Below, piece after piece: positions 8,150 through 16,817 of a DNA stretch of 58,874 bases. The notes beneath the pieces were generated by a model. It did no database searches, had not been told where the DNA came from, and saw nothing but the letters and a program-made list of their open reading frames with translations. Source of the DNA: Bacteroidales bacterium UBA1192 (GTDB lineage: Bacteria; Bacteroidota; Bacteroidia; Bacteroidales; Bacteroidaceae); contig DBYG01000011.1 in the NCBI GenBank assembly GCA_002310175.1, positions 1 to 58,874 of the forward strand. The letters run 5' to 3'. A program made the translations under genes and the position numbers. The number at the start of each line of letters is the position of its first letter. The stretch's first letter is position 1.

Positions 8150-9598
8150 ATGAAACCTGATTTTCTGTTCCCCCTGTTATCAATATTGTTTTACGGCACT
8201 ACGCTGTGTGCCCAGACATCGCCCAAAATGGGTACTGACAATGCCAATCCTGTGCTGGATTTTCTCTTTACGGCGGACCCTACATCGGTCGAATATGACG
8301 GCCGCCTGTATGTTTATGGAACCGGTGACCACGAACAGTATGAGAAAGCCGAGAAGAACGGTTATGAGAAAATAAAGACATTGGCCATGATGTCCACTGA
8401 TGATATGGTCAACTGGACATATCACGGTCTGATTCCGGTTGGGGAACTTGCACCGTGGATAATCAACTCCTGGGCTCCCAGCATTATCTCCCGCAAGGAA
8501 TCAGATGGCAAGACACATTTCTACCTATATTTCTCCAACAGTGGCTACGGCACAGGAGTTCTCACTGCGGAATCACCTGTCGGTCCGTGGAAATCACCTC
8601 TGCAGAAGAGCCTTGTCGATGCCCAGACACCAGGTCTGGGTAATTGCGATGTGCCTTTTGATCCCGGTGCGGTCATAGATGACGAAGGTAGAGGCTGGAT
8701 AACATTCGGAGCCCGCCACAGCCGGATTGCGGAATTGGGTGAGGACCTGGTTTCAATCAAGAGCGGTTTTATTCCGCTGCCAGCCAAGAGTCATTTCGAG
8801 GCAAATGAGCTCAATTACATAAACGGAACATACGTCTATACATATAATCTTGACTGGGAGGACCACAAGGACTGGGACCTTTCTGATGAGGTTCCTCCAC
8901 GTTGTTGCATGAGCTACATGACAAGTAAAACTCCACTGGACTCCCTGTCATGGCATTATGAGAACATGTATCTGAAGAACCCAGGTGATTTCGGGTATTT
9001 CGAGCACAGCAACAACCACACCCACCTGCATAAGTATGAAGGAAAATGGTACCTGCTCTACCATACCATGATGCTTCAGAAATCGTTCGGCACACATGGC
9101 GGGTTCCGAAGCATCTGCATCGATGAGGTAAACGTGGACGAGCAGAACGTACATATCGACGAATGCACGGCAACCGTAAAAGGGGTTGAACAGATACGCT
9201 GCCTAAACCCTTACAAGCTCCAGCAGGCAGAGACATCGGCTGCCACTGAAGGAATAAGGTTTGAACAGGGTGATAAGGCCGGCAATATGACCGTCAGTGT
9301 AGGCACTATGTCAATCAAAGACTTTAAGCCGGAGCGTGGTATAATTGAACTGCGTGGAGTCGATATGGGACGAAGGGCCAGGACCATGAAGGTCAAGGCC
9401 GGCGGGCAGGGGCACATCAGGGCATGTCTGGATTCACCGGACGGTCCCGTTCTGGCTGAAATATCTGCAGACAGTCAGGAAATGAAGGAACTAACTGCCC
9501 GATGCAACCGCGTCAAGTCATCAGGTGGAGTCCATCGTCTCTATTTCGTCCTGACCGGAAATGTGGTTTTTGATGAGTGGTCCTTCACCGGCAGATGA
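8150..9598 (+). CDS. Exported GH43 glycosidase with C-terminal CBM6-like domain
   Basis: 482 residues with a signal peptide cleaved near LCAQ (residue ~22). The five-bladed GH43 propeller has the expected catalytic triad: base D43 in ADPTSV, pKa modulator D171 in FDPGAVIDDEG, and acid E217 in EANELNYINGTY. GH43 enzymes release arabinose or xylose from arabinoxylan, arabinan or xylan. The last ~120 residues end with GGVHRLYFVLTG and a Phe-Asp-Glu-Trp strand, typical of a CBM6 module. The exact substrate cannot be read from the sequence. No SusC/SusD pair flanks it. Confidence 0.87.
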   Translation: MKPDFLFPLLSILFYGTTLCAQTSPKMGTDNANPVLDFLFTADPTSVEYDGRLYVYGTGDHEQYEKAEKNGYEKIKTLAMMSTDDMVNWTYHGLIPVGELAPWIINSWAPSIISRKESDGKTHFYLYFSNSGYGTGVLTAESPVGPWKSPLQKSLVDAQTPGLGNCDVPFDPGAVIDDEGRGWITFGARHSRIAELGEDLVSIKSGFIPLPAKSHFEANELNYINGTYVYTYNLDWEDHKDWDLSDEVPPRCCMSYMTSKTPLDSLSWHYENMYLKNPGDFGYFEHSNNHTHLHKYEGKWYLLYHTMMLQKSFGTHGGFRSICIDEVNVDEQNVHIDECTATVKGVEQIRCLNPYKLQQAETSAATEGIRFEQGDKAGNMTVSVGTMSIKDFKPERGIIELRGVDMGRRARTMKVKAGGQGHIRACLDSPDGPVLAEISADSQEMKELTARCNRVKSSGGVHRLYFVLTGNVVFDEWSFTGR

Positions 9599-9621
9599 TT
9601 TCATTCTTTGTCCTTATAGTC

Positions 9622-10344
9622 ATGAATTTGCTGAGATTGCCTGAGGACGAGAGTAACCGTGGACGCAGGCTGGTGTTCTGGCTCGCGCTTGAAGAGTGGG
9701 CGGTTGAGCATGCTCCCGGTTCTTTTTTTGTATGGAACGTAAGGCCGACGGTGATATTCGGGCGCAACCAGGATATGGAGGCTGAGGTCAATATTCCCTA
9801 CTGCAGGGAGAAAGGGATAGAGATGTACCGTCGAAAGAGTGGCGGAGGTTGCGTCTATGCCGATGAAGGCAATCTGATGTTGTCATACATATCGGATTGT
9901 TCTGATGTTAGCAAAGCATTCGATGAATATCTGTCACAACTGGCTGACGCTCTTAGAGGCATGGGACTGGATACCGTGCGTACTGAGCATAACGATGTGC
10001 TCGTGGGAGGCCGTAAGGTATCCGGCAATGCCTGCTACTCCACAAAGACCGGCTGCATAGTCCACGGCACGCTTCTCTATGATACGGATTTCAGCGTTAT
10101 GGAATGCGCCATAACACCGTCAAGGGAGAAACTGGAGAGCAAGGGAATCAAGTCTGTAAGACAGCGCGTTGCCAATCTGAAAGATTGTGGAATACTTTTT
10201 GGCTTTGTTGAATTACGAACCAAACTAATTCATTATTTTTGTAAAGATATGCAGTTCTTAAGCACACAGCAGTTGGATGAGGTGCTTAATACGGAACAAA
10301 CCTATCTTGACGAAAACTTTATAAAATATGGCCGAAGAAATTAA
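9622..10344 (+). CDS. lplA: Lipoate-protein ligase A, short form
   Basis: 240 residues from the chosen ATG. The frame also opens at 9577 and 9595, overlapping the GH43 end, but MNLLRLPEDES matches the usual ligase start. Catalytic-core motifs are clear: RRKSGGGCVYAD for the lipoyl-AMP pocket and NDVLVGGRKVSGNAC for the Lys/Gly loop. It activates lipoate with ATP and transfers it to a lipoyl domain. The protein is shorter than E. coli LplA (~337) and lacks most of the C-terminal accessory domain. Its 3' end overlaps gcvT by 17 nt, so GcvH, encoded two genes downstream, is the obvious acceptor. Confidence 0.9.
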   Translation: MNLLRLPEDESNRGRRLVFWLALEEWAVEHAPGSFFVWNVRPTVIFGRNQDMEAEVNIPYCREKGIEMYRRKSGGGCVYADEGNLMLSYISDCSDVSKAFDEYLSQLADALRGMGLDTVRTEHNDVLVGGRKVSGNACYSTKTGCIVHGTLLYDTDFSVMECAITPSREKLESKGIKSVRQRVANLKDCGILFGFVELRTKLIHYFCKDMQFLSTQQLDEVLNTEQTYLDENFIKYGRRN

Positions 10345-11431
10345 AAAGACCTGTCTGCACGCCAACCACGTGGCTTTAGGTGCTCAGATGAGCCCGTTTG
10401 CAGGCTTTGACATGCCCATCCAGTATGCGGGCATAACTCAGGAGCATCAAGCGGTGAGGAACAAGGTGGGAATGTTTGATGTGTCCCACATGGGGGAGAT
10501 ATTCATAAGCGGCCCCGATGCCGAGCGTTACGTTAACCACATCTTCACGAACAACATCGCGGGATACCAGCCCGGCAAGATCCTGTACGGAATGATGCTC
10601 TATCCCAATGGCGGATGTGTAGATGACCTGCTGGTCTATCGTGAGTTTGAGCCAGACCATTTCCTTCTGGTAGTTAACGCCGCCAACATTTGCAAGGATT
10701 ACGCCTGGATGTTGGAGCAGCAGAAAGGCTACAACGTCAAGATAGAAAACCAGTCAGACTTATGGGGTCAGATAGCCATTCAGGGACCAGATGCTGAAAA
10801 GACAGTACTTGATGTGTTAGGTCTTGACTGTGCCAAATCCCTGGGTTTCTACGAGTACTGCAATGCGGAGTACAACGGCCATCGCCTGATAGTAAGCCGC
10901 ACCGGTTACACCGGAGAAGACGGTTTTGAACTCTATGCAACTCCAAATGACACGGTAGAGATTTGGGACTGTCTCCTCAAAGCCGGAGTAGAACCCTGCG
11001 GACTGGGTTGTCGGGACACCCTGCGATTTGAAGCCGGTCTTCCACTTTACGGCGATGAACTCAGTGCAGAAATCAGCCCCATTGAAGCCGGCTTAGGAAT
11101 GTTCTGCAAATTGGACAAAGCCGAATTCATAGGCCGCGAAGCCCTGGTTACACAAAAGGAACTGGGAGTGGAAAAGAAACTGGTAGGAATAGAAATATTT
11201 GACCGTGCAATCCCCCGTCACGGCTATCCCGTAGAACTGCAGGACGGAACGGTTGTAGGCGAGGTAACCACCGGCTACCACAGTATCTCGCTTGACAAAA
11301 GCGTCTGCTTTGCCTTAGTCAAGCCCCAATATGCCGCATTAGACACGGAATTATATATCCGCATAAGAAAGAAAGTCTTCCCCGGCAAAGTGATAAAGAA
11401 GAGATTCTACCAGACAAATTATAAAAAGTAA
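10328..11431 (+). CDS. gcvT: Aminomethyltransferase, glycine cleavage T protein
   Basis: 367 residues, normal for T protein. It transfers the aminomethyl group from H protein to tetrahydrofolate, releasing ammonia and 5,10-methylene-THF. Family motifs: MSPFAGFDMPIQY near the N-terminus, FDVSHMGEI, and LGCRDTLRFEAGLPLYGDEL, which holds the catalytic Asp. The start lies inside the lplA 3' end, suggesting translational coupling. gcvH follows after an 81-nt gap, the largest inside the cassette. That gap holds a weak hairpin with a 5+3 bp stem around 11450-11470. Confidence 0.95.
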   Translation: MAEEIKKTCLHANHVALGAQMSPFAGFDMPIQYAGITQEHQAVRNKVGMFDVSHMGEIFISGPDAERYVNHIFTNNIAGYQPGKILYGMMLYPNGGCVDDLLVYREFEPDHFLLVVNAANICKDYAWMLEQQKGYNVKIENQSDLWGQIAIQGPDAEKTVLDVLGLDCAKSLGFYEYCNAEYNGHRLIVSRTGYTGEDGFELYATPNDTVEIWDCLLKAGVEPCGLGCRDTLRFEAGLPLYGDELSAEISPIEAGLGMFCKLDKAEFIGREALVTQKELGVEKKLVGIEIFDRAIPRHGYPVELQDGTVVGEVTTGYHSISLDKSVCFALVKPQYAALDTELYIRIRKKVFPGKVIKKRFYQTNYKK

Positions 11432-11512
11432 GGCTTCTGTCCTGATACTCTCCAACATCAGCAGTTGAGAGCGGGAGAAAACGGGCAAACAACGAACAAA
11501 AACAAAATAACA

Positions 11513-11893
11513 ATGAGTAAAGTATTAGAAGGCTTAAAGTACAGTGACACTCACGAGTGGGTAAAGGTTGAAGGCGAAATAGCTATCATAGGAGTAACAG
11601 ACTTTGCCCAGAAGGAGATGGGAGAGATAACATACGTGGATTGCCCCGATGTAGATGACGACGTAGAGAAGGGCAGCGAGTTCGGAGCCCTGGAGAGCGT
11701 AAAAGCCGCCAGTGACCTGTTCAGCCCGGTAAGCGGAACAGTAACGGAGGTGAACGATGCCGTAGTAGATGACCCCAGACTGGTCAACGACGATGCCTTT
11801 GGGAATTGGATTATCAAGGTGCAGATGAGTGATGCATCCGAGCTTGACGATCTGATGGACGCAGCCGCATACAAAGCATTTATCAAGGAGTAA
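11513..11893 (+). CDS. gcvH: Glycine cleavage system H protein
   Basis: 126 residues from MSKVLEGLKYS; the frame opens 16 codons earlier, but those codons are not H-protein-like. The lipoyl lysine is K64 in GALESVKAAS. H protein shuttles the methylamine intermediate between P, T and L proteins on this lipoyl arm. The stop codon overlaps the gcvPA start (TAATG), so the two are translationally coupled. The lplA product encoded upstream is the likely modifying enzyme. Confidence 0.96.
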   Translation: MSKVLEGLKYSDTHEWVKVEGEIAIIGVTDFAQKEMGEITYVDCPDVDDDVEKGSEFGALESVKAASDLFSPVSGTVTEVNDAVVDDPRLVNDDAFGNWIIKVQMSDASELDDLMDAAAYKAFIKE

Positions 11894-13215
11894 TGGCCGG
11901 ATTCCAGTATTTTCCTCATACCGAGGAGGAGATAAAAGTCATGCTGGACCGCATAGGTGTAAAGAGTCTGGATGACCTCTATGCCGATGTACCCGCTGAC
12001 TTCCTGTACAAGGGGGAGTATGACCTGCCGGATGCAATGTCCGAGCAGCAGGTAAGAGACTTTTTTGAAGGCCTTGCAGCCAAGAATCCCAAACTAAAAG
12101 TGTTTGCCGGAGCCGGAGCATACGATCATTATACCCCCGCCGTGATACCCTATATCACCCAGCGCAGTGAGTTCCTGACCGCCTATACCCCGTATCAGTG
12201 CGAGATATCGCAGGGAACCCTAAGGTACATATTCGAGTACCAAAGCATGATCTGCACCCTGACAGGAATGGACGTAAGCAACGCCTCCATGTACGACGGT
12301 CCCACAGCCGCTGCCGAGGCCATGCGAATGATGGTGGCGCAGACCAGGAAAAAGAACACCGTGCTGGTATCCAATACCCTGCTGCCCAACGTAAGGGGAG
12401 TGATAGCCACGTACGCCAAATACGCAGGAATAACCATAAAGGAGATTGCCCAGGAGGATGGCCAGACATCAAAAGCGTCACTTGATGCCCTGATAGCCCA
12501 GGGTGATGTGGCGGGAGCAATCGTTCCATCAGTTAACCGTTTTGGAATAATAGAGAACCTTGAAGGAATGGCCGATGCTCTGCATTCCGATAAGTCTCTT
12601 CTTACCGTCTATTGTGACCCTTCGGCTCTTGCGGTCATAAAGACTCCGGCAGAGTGGGGTGCCGATGTGGCTGTAGGTGACGGCCAGCCATTGGGCATAC
12701 CGTTGTGCTACGGAGGCCCGTACGTAGGCTTCATGGCATGTCGTCGGGATTACATGCGTAAGCTGCCCGGCCGAATTGTAGGACAGACCACCGATAAGGA
12801 GGGCCGCCGTGCATTCGTGCTGACATTGCAGGCCCGCGAGCAGCATATCCGCCGTGAGAAAGCCACCAGCAACATCTGCTCAAACGAGAGCCTTATGGCA
12901 CTCTGGGTAACGGTATATCTGTCACTTATGGGTCCCGAGGGAATGAAACAGGTAAACGACCTGTGCTATCAGCGTTCACATTACCTGTACGGAAAACTGT
13001 TAGAGACAGGTAAGTTCCAGCCCGTATTTGATGCACCGTTCCTCAAGGAGTTCGTACTCAAACCGCTTGTTTCCCCGGCTGAGTTGCAGAAAAAACTCTC
13101 CGATGCAGGATTCTTTGGAGCTCTTGAGACTGAAGACGGTTATGTGAGTTTCTGCGTTACAGAGAAACGCTCCTACGAGGAGATGGACGCACTTGTGGAA
13201 TCCATAAGAAAGTGA
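11893..13215 (+). CDS. gcvPA: Glycine dehydrogenase (decarboxylating) subunit 1
   Basis: 440 residues, the standard size of the N-terminal half of split P protein. Features: HTEEEIKVMLDRIGV at the start, YTPYQCEISQGTLRYIFEYQ, and the terminal FFGALETEDG region. With subunit 2 it forms the PLP enzyme that decarboxylates glycine and loads the methylamine onto lipoyl-GcvH. This half lacks the PLP lysine, as expected. It overlaps gcvH by one base and is followed 4 nt later by gcvPB. Confidence 0.95.
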   Translation: MAGFQYFPHTEEEIKVMLDRIGVKSLDDLYADVPADFLYKGEYDLPDAMSEQQVRDFFEGLAAKNPKLKVFAGAGAYDHYTPAVIPYITQRSEFLTAYTPYQCEISQGTLRYIFEYQSMICTLTGMDVSNASMYDGPTAAAEAMRMMVAQTRKKNTVLVSNTLLPNVRGVIATYAKYAGITIKEIAQEDGQTSKASLDALIAQGDVAGAIVPSVNRFGIIENLEGMADALHSDKSLLTVYCDPSALAVIKTPAEWGADVAVGDGQPLGIPLCYGGPYVGFMACRRDYMRKLPGRIVGQTTDKEGRRAFVLTLQAREQHIRREKATSNICSNESLMALWVTVYLSLMGPEGMKQVNDLCYQRSHYLYGKLLETGKFQPVFDAPFLKEFVLKPLVSPAELQKKLSDAGFFGALETEDGYVSFCVTEKRSYEEMDALVESIRK

Positions 13216-13219
13216 CGTC

Positions 13220-14629
13220 ATGAAATATTACAATAAACTTATTTTCGAGTTAAGCAAGCAGGGGCGTACAGGTTACAGCCTGCCTCAAACTTGCAGCAAG
13301 TGTGCCGGAACAGACGCTATTCCCACAGCCCTGCGAAGGGAGAAGCAGCCCGAACTGCCGCAGGTAAGCGAGATGGATGTCGTGCGCCACTACACCAATC
13401 TGAGCCAGATGAATTTCGGTGTTGATACCGGATTCTACCCGTTGGGCAGCTGCACCATGAAGTATAACCCCAAAATAAACGAGGAGATAGCCGCAATGCC
13501 GGCATTCGCGGGTATTCATCCGTTGCAGAAGGATGTTGCAGGTGCGGATGAAATATATAAAGGATTAGACCAAGCCCTTGCTGCCATAACCGGCATGAAG
13601 CACTTTACCTTCAAGCCCTGTGCCGGAGCACACGGAGAACTGACAGGTCTGATGATAATCCGTGAGTACCATCTGTCACGAGGTGATACCAGGCGTACCC
13701 GTATCATAGTACCGGACAGCGCACACGGAACTAACCCTGCCAGTGCGGCAGTATGCGGTCTGGATGTGGTTGTGGTAAAGTCAAATGCCAACGGATTAGT
13801 GGATGTGGAGGACCTCAGACCTCTGCTTGATGATACTATAGCCGGTATAATGATGACCAATCCTAATACATTAGGACTGTTTGAGAAAGATATAAGGGAA
13901 ATAGCATCTTTGGTGCATGCATCCGGTGGTTTGCTTTACTATGATGGCGCCAATATGAATCCGCTGATCGGAACGGTGCGTCCTGGCGATATGGGATTTG
14001 ACGTTATGCACCTTAATCTTCACAAGTCATTCTCCACACCTCATGGAGGAGGAGGTCCCGGAAGCGGACCTGTAGGCGTTTGTGAAAAGCTTGTGCCTTT
14101 TTTGGGAGTGAATGTATCAGGATTCAATGGTAACTTTGGGGTCATAATGCGTGCATACGCATATATCCTGATGTTGGGACGCCAGAATGTCAAGCTGTGC
14201 GGCAAATTGGCTACACTTGGCGCCAACTATATCAAGGAGTCATTAAAGGATGTTTATAAACTCCCCATTGAGAGTGTCTGCAAGCATGAGTTTGTGTTCG
14301 ACGGCCTTATAAATGACGGAGCACGCGAGGATAAGGAGGGCGCCTGCACACTCGATGTAGCAAAGCGTCTGCTTGACTTCGGATATCACGCTCCTACTAT
14401 CTATTTCCCGTTGCTGTTCCATCAGGCCATCATGATTGAGCCGACAGAGACCGAGTCAAAGGAGACCCTTGACGGGTTCATTGAGGTGATGCGCATGATT
14501 GCCGCTGAGGCTGCACAGGATCCCGATATCCTGCACGGTGCTCCGCACAATACGCCTATATCCCGTCCCGATGAAACCACAGCCGCACGTAATCCTATCC
14601 TTAAATACTGGGACGCATGCGCTTGCTGA
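13220..14629 (+). CDS. gcvPB: Glycine dehydrogenase (decarboxylating) subunit 2
   Basis: 469 residues. The PLP-binding lysine is K269 in HLNLHKSFSTPHGGGGPG. Other family segments are MNFGVDTGFYPLGSCTMKYNPK and DSAHGTNPASA. It pairs with GcvPA as the active P protein. The split form is best known from Firmicutes, Thermotogae and archaea; I recall at least some Bacteroides having one ~950-residue chain. The 3' end overlaps lpdA by 13 nt. Confidence 0.95.
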   Translation: MKYYNKLIFELSKQGRTGYSLPQTCSKCAGTDAIPTALRREKQPELPQVSEMDVVRHYTNLSQMNFGVDTGFYPLGSCTMKYNPKINEEIAAMPAFAGIHPLQKDVAGADEIYKGLDQALAAITGMKHFTFKPCAGAHGELTGLMIIREYHLSRGDTRRTRIIVPDSAHGTNPASAAVCGLDVVVVKSNANGLVDVEDLRPLLDDTIAGIMMTNPNTLGLFEKDIREIASLVHASGGLLYYDGANMNPLIGTVRPGDMGFDVMHLNLHKSFSTPHGGGGPGSGPVGVCEKLVPFLGVNVSGFNGNFGVIMRAYAYILMLGRQNVKLCGKLATLGANYIKESLKDVYKLPIESVCKHEFVFDGLINDGAREDKEGACTLDVAKRLLDFGYHAPTIYFPLLFHQAIMIEPTETESKETLDGFIEVMRMIAAEAAQDPDILHGAPHNTPISRPDETTAARNPILKYWDACAC

Positions 14630-15912
14630 TTATCGGTGGTGGCCCGGGCGGTTATGAGACCGCCGTTGAGGCCGCAAAACGGGGCTTGGAAGTAACCCTT
14701 ATCTCAGAAGGGCCGCTGGGCGGAACCTGCCTGAATGAGGGTTGCATTCCCACCAAGACATTCTGCCATTATGCAGAGCTCATAGAGCAGAACCTCAAGG
14801 CCGGTCTGGACTGCAAACCGTCATTTGAGGCTGCTGCAGAGCGAAAGCAGGCTGTAGTGGAGCAGCTGCGCTCAGGCATAGATATCCTGCTCAAGAACGT
14901 GCAGGTGGTGCGTGGCAAGGCAGAGTTCAAGGACTCCAAGACCATACTTTGCAACGGCACAGAGTACACGGCCGATAAAATAATCATAGCAACCGGATCC
15001 GTATCGGCATCATTGCCTATACCGGGTGCGGAGAGATGTCTTACGTCAAGGGAGATTCTGGAACTTACGGAGGTTCCCCAGAGCCTTTGCGTGATTGGAG
15101 GCGGTGTAATAGGTCTGGAGCTCGCATCCATATTCCGCAGTTTCGGCAGTGAGGTTACTGTCCTGGAGTACTGTCCCAACATCCTGCCCCGTTTTGATGT
15201 GGATTTGGCCAAACGCCTTAAACAGTCTTTATCCAAACGTGGCATCAATATTGAGGTGCAGGCTCAGGTAACTGCCATTGACGGCAGTAGGGTAACATAC
15301 GTCAAAAAGGAGAAGGAATACTCCGTACAGGCCTGCAAGGTGCTGATGGCTGTGGGCCGCCGTCCCAATACGGAAGGCCTTAACCTTGAAGCGGCCGGAA
15401 TAGACTATACCCGCAAGGGAATAACTGTAAATGACTGTCTTGAGACTTCGGTTCCCGGAATATTCGCGGTGGGCGATGTAACCGGCGGCATAATGCTGGC
15501 TCATGCAGCCACATTCCAGGGACTTCATGCCCTTAACCATATATGCGGCAGGGAGGACGGAATCCGGTTTGACTTGATTCCTGCTGCTGTATTCACCATG
15601 CCTGAAGTGGCTACGGTAGGACTTACCGAGGAGCAGTGTAAGGAGCGGGGATTGCAGGTGCGTTGCCTCAAGTCATTCTACCGGGCCAACGGAAAGGCTG
15701 TCTCCATGGATGAACCGGAAGGTTACTGCAAACTCATTGCCGGAATGGACGGGACTGTCCTGGGTGCTCACGTAATGGGTGCACATGCATCGGACCTGAT
15801 ACATGAGGTTGTCACTCTGATGAATTTTGGAGGCACAATAGAGAAGATGAAGTCCGTAATACATGCACACCCCACACTTAGCGAGATACTACAATCTGTA
15901 TTTAATGCTTAA
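14617..15912 (+). CDS. lpdA: Dihydrolipoyl dehydrogenase (glycine cleavage L protein / E3)
   Basis: 431 residues, slightly shorter than the usual 450-475. It reoxidises the dihydrolipoyl arm of GcvH with NAD+. Visible elements: FAD loop GGGPGGYE at the very N-terminus, redox disulfide C38/C43 in CLNEGC, NAD loop VIGGGVIGLELAS, the second FAD motif GIFAVGDV, and the C-terminal HAHPTLSE carrying the catalytic His-Glu pair. The start overlaps gcvPB. Its position makes it a dedicated L protein, though it could also serve 2-oxoacid dehydrogenases encoded elsewhere. Confidence 0.95.
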   Translation: MRLLIIGGGPGGYETAVEAAKRGLEVTLISEGPLGGTCLNEGCIPTKTFCHYAELIEQNLKAGLDCKPSFEAAAERKQAVVEQLRSGIDILLKNVQVVRGKAEFKDSKTILCNGTEYTADKIIIATGSVSASLPIPGAERCLTSREILELTEVPQSLCVIGGGVIGLELASIFRSFGSEVTVLEYCPNILPRFDVDLAKRLKQSLSKRGINIEVQAQVTAIDGSRVTYVKKEKEYSVQACKVLMAVGRRPNTEGLNLEAAGIDYTRKGITVNDCLETSVPGIFAVGDVTGGIMLAHAATFQGLHALNHICGREDGIRFDLIPAAVFTMPEVATVGLTEEQCKERGLQVRCLKSFYRANGKAVSMDEPEGYCKLIAGMDGTVLGAHVMGAHASDLIHEVVTLMNFGGTIEKMKSVIHAHPTLSEILQSVFNA

Positions 15913-15922
15913 TCTTTCCAAA

Positions 15923-16804
15923 ATGAAAGAATTGAAAAAAACAGTCAGGGGGAGATCATTCGTCGTGAGACTCCTTATCATAAATGTAGTTTCAATGTCG
16001 CTTTCCTCCTGTTCTTTCCGTTTTGGAAAACGAGAGGTGACTGAAACCTCCGTTTATAATGCCCCTGAAGGATATCGTCTGGTCTGGCATGATGAGTTCA
16101 ATGCCGGTGCTGAATTGAATCCCGATGACTGGACTCATGAGGTACAGCGCAGTGGCTGGGTCAATCATGAACTGCAGAATTATGTTGACCACAAATCACC
16201 CGAAGGCTATCCAGTGACCGAAATAAAGGACGGAACCTTACGTATCCACTGTTTTAAGGAGAACGGTAAGATATATTCAGGCAGGGTATATGCCCATGTG
16301 AGTGAAGGTTGGCAGTACGGCTACATAGAGGCCGGCATAAAACTTCCGGCAGGAAAAGGAACATGGCCAGCTTTCTGGATGATGCCCGTGGGCAATGACT
16401 GGAGAACCAATCCCTGGCCCATGTGCGGTGAGATTGACATCATGGAGGAGGTGGGAGTGGTGCCCAATGAGGTATCATCGTCCATCCATACCCAGGACTA
16501 CAACCACACCAAAAATACACAGAAGACTCATGCTATGACCATAAGCAAGGCAGAGGGCGATTTCCATACATACGCTCTGTTGTGGACTGACGACGAAATA
16601 ACCACATACGTGGACGGCCAGGTCCAGCTCAATGTTAAGAAATCCGATCTCGGATCAGGCCATAACCAGTGGCCGTTCCATTATCCGTTCTATGTAATAT
16701 TCAATCTGGCATGGGGCGGTGACTGGGGCGGTATGCAAGGCGTTGACGAGTCGGCACTCCCTATAACCATGGAGGTGGATTATATAAGGGTATTCCAGAG
16801 ATAA
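15923..16804 (+). CDS. GH16 lipoprotein, laminarinase-like endo-beta-1,3-glucanase
   Basis: 293 residues from MKELKK. Longer starts at 15863 and 15905 overlap lpdA and would move the signal peptide inward. The lipobox is LSSC with C30. The GH16 catalytic signature is GEIDIMEE: nucleophile E170, D172, acid/base E175. Flanking strands such as WPAFWMMP, HTYALLWTDD and the C-terminal MEVDYIRVFQR fit the GH16_3 laminarinase group. Predicted substrate: laminarin or mixed-linkage beta-glucan, cleaved at the cell surface or in the periplasm. The GH3 gene 13 nt downstream would finish the oligosaccharides. Confidence 0.9.
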   Translation: MKELKKTVRGRSFVVRLLIINVVSMSLSSCSFRFGKREVTETSVYNAPEGYRLVWHDEFNAGAELNPDDWTHEVQRSGWVNHELQNYVDHKSPEGYPVTEIKDGTLRIHCFKENGKIYSGRVYAHVSEGWQYGYIEAGIKLPAGKGTWPAFWMMPVGNDWRTNPWPMCGEIDIMEEVGVVPNEVSSSIHTQDYNHTKNTQKTHAMTISKAEGDFHTYALLWTDDEITTYVDGQVQLNVKKSDLGSGHNQWPFHYPFYVIFNLAWGGDWGGMQGVDESALPITMEVDYIRVFQR

Positions 16805-16817
16805 AATATTCTGAATT

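Noticed and set aside
8811..9236. 141-codon minus-strand frame in the GH43 gene
   Set aside because: Cys/Arg/His-rich protein antisense to the conserved GH43 propeller; a shadow of codon usage.
10204..10241. TATTTTTG promoter-like site inside lplA
   Set aside because: An exact -7 match, but TTTG is 26 bp and TTG 23 bp upstream, the site is within the coding sequence, and gcvT overlaps lplA, so no separate promoter is needed.
9577..10328. Glycine riboswitch before gcvT
   Set aside because: No untranslated space exists; lplA and GH43 are overlapping or adjacent and no riboswitch-like conserved core was seen.
11432..11512. Possible terminator between gcvT and gcvH
   Set aside because: The only hairpin has a 5+3 bp stem with a bulge and no T-run, so it is too weak; the genes are otherwise a single cassette.
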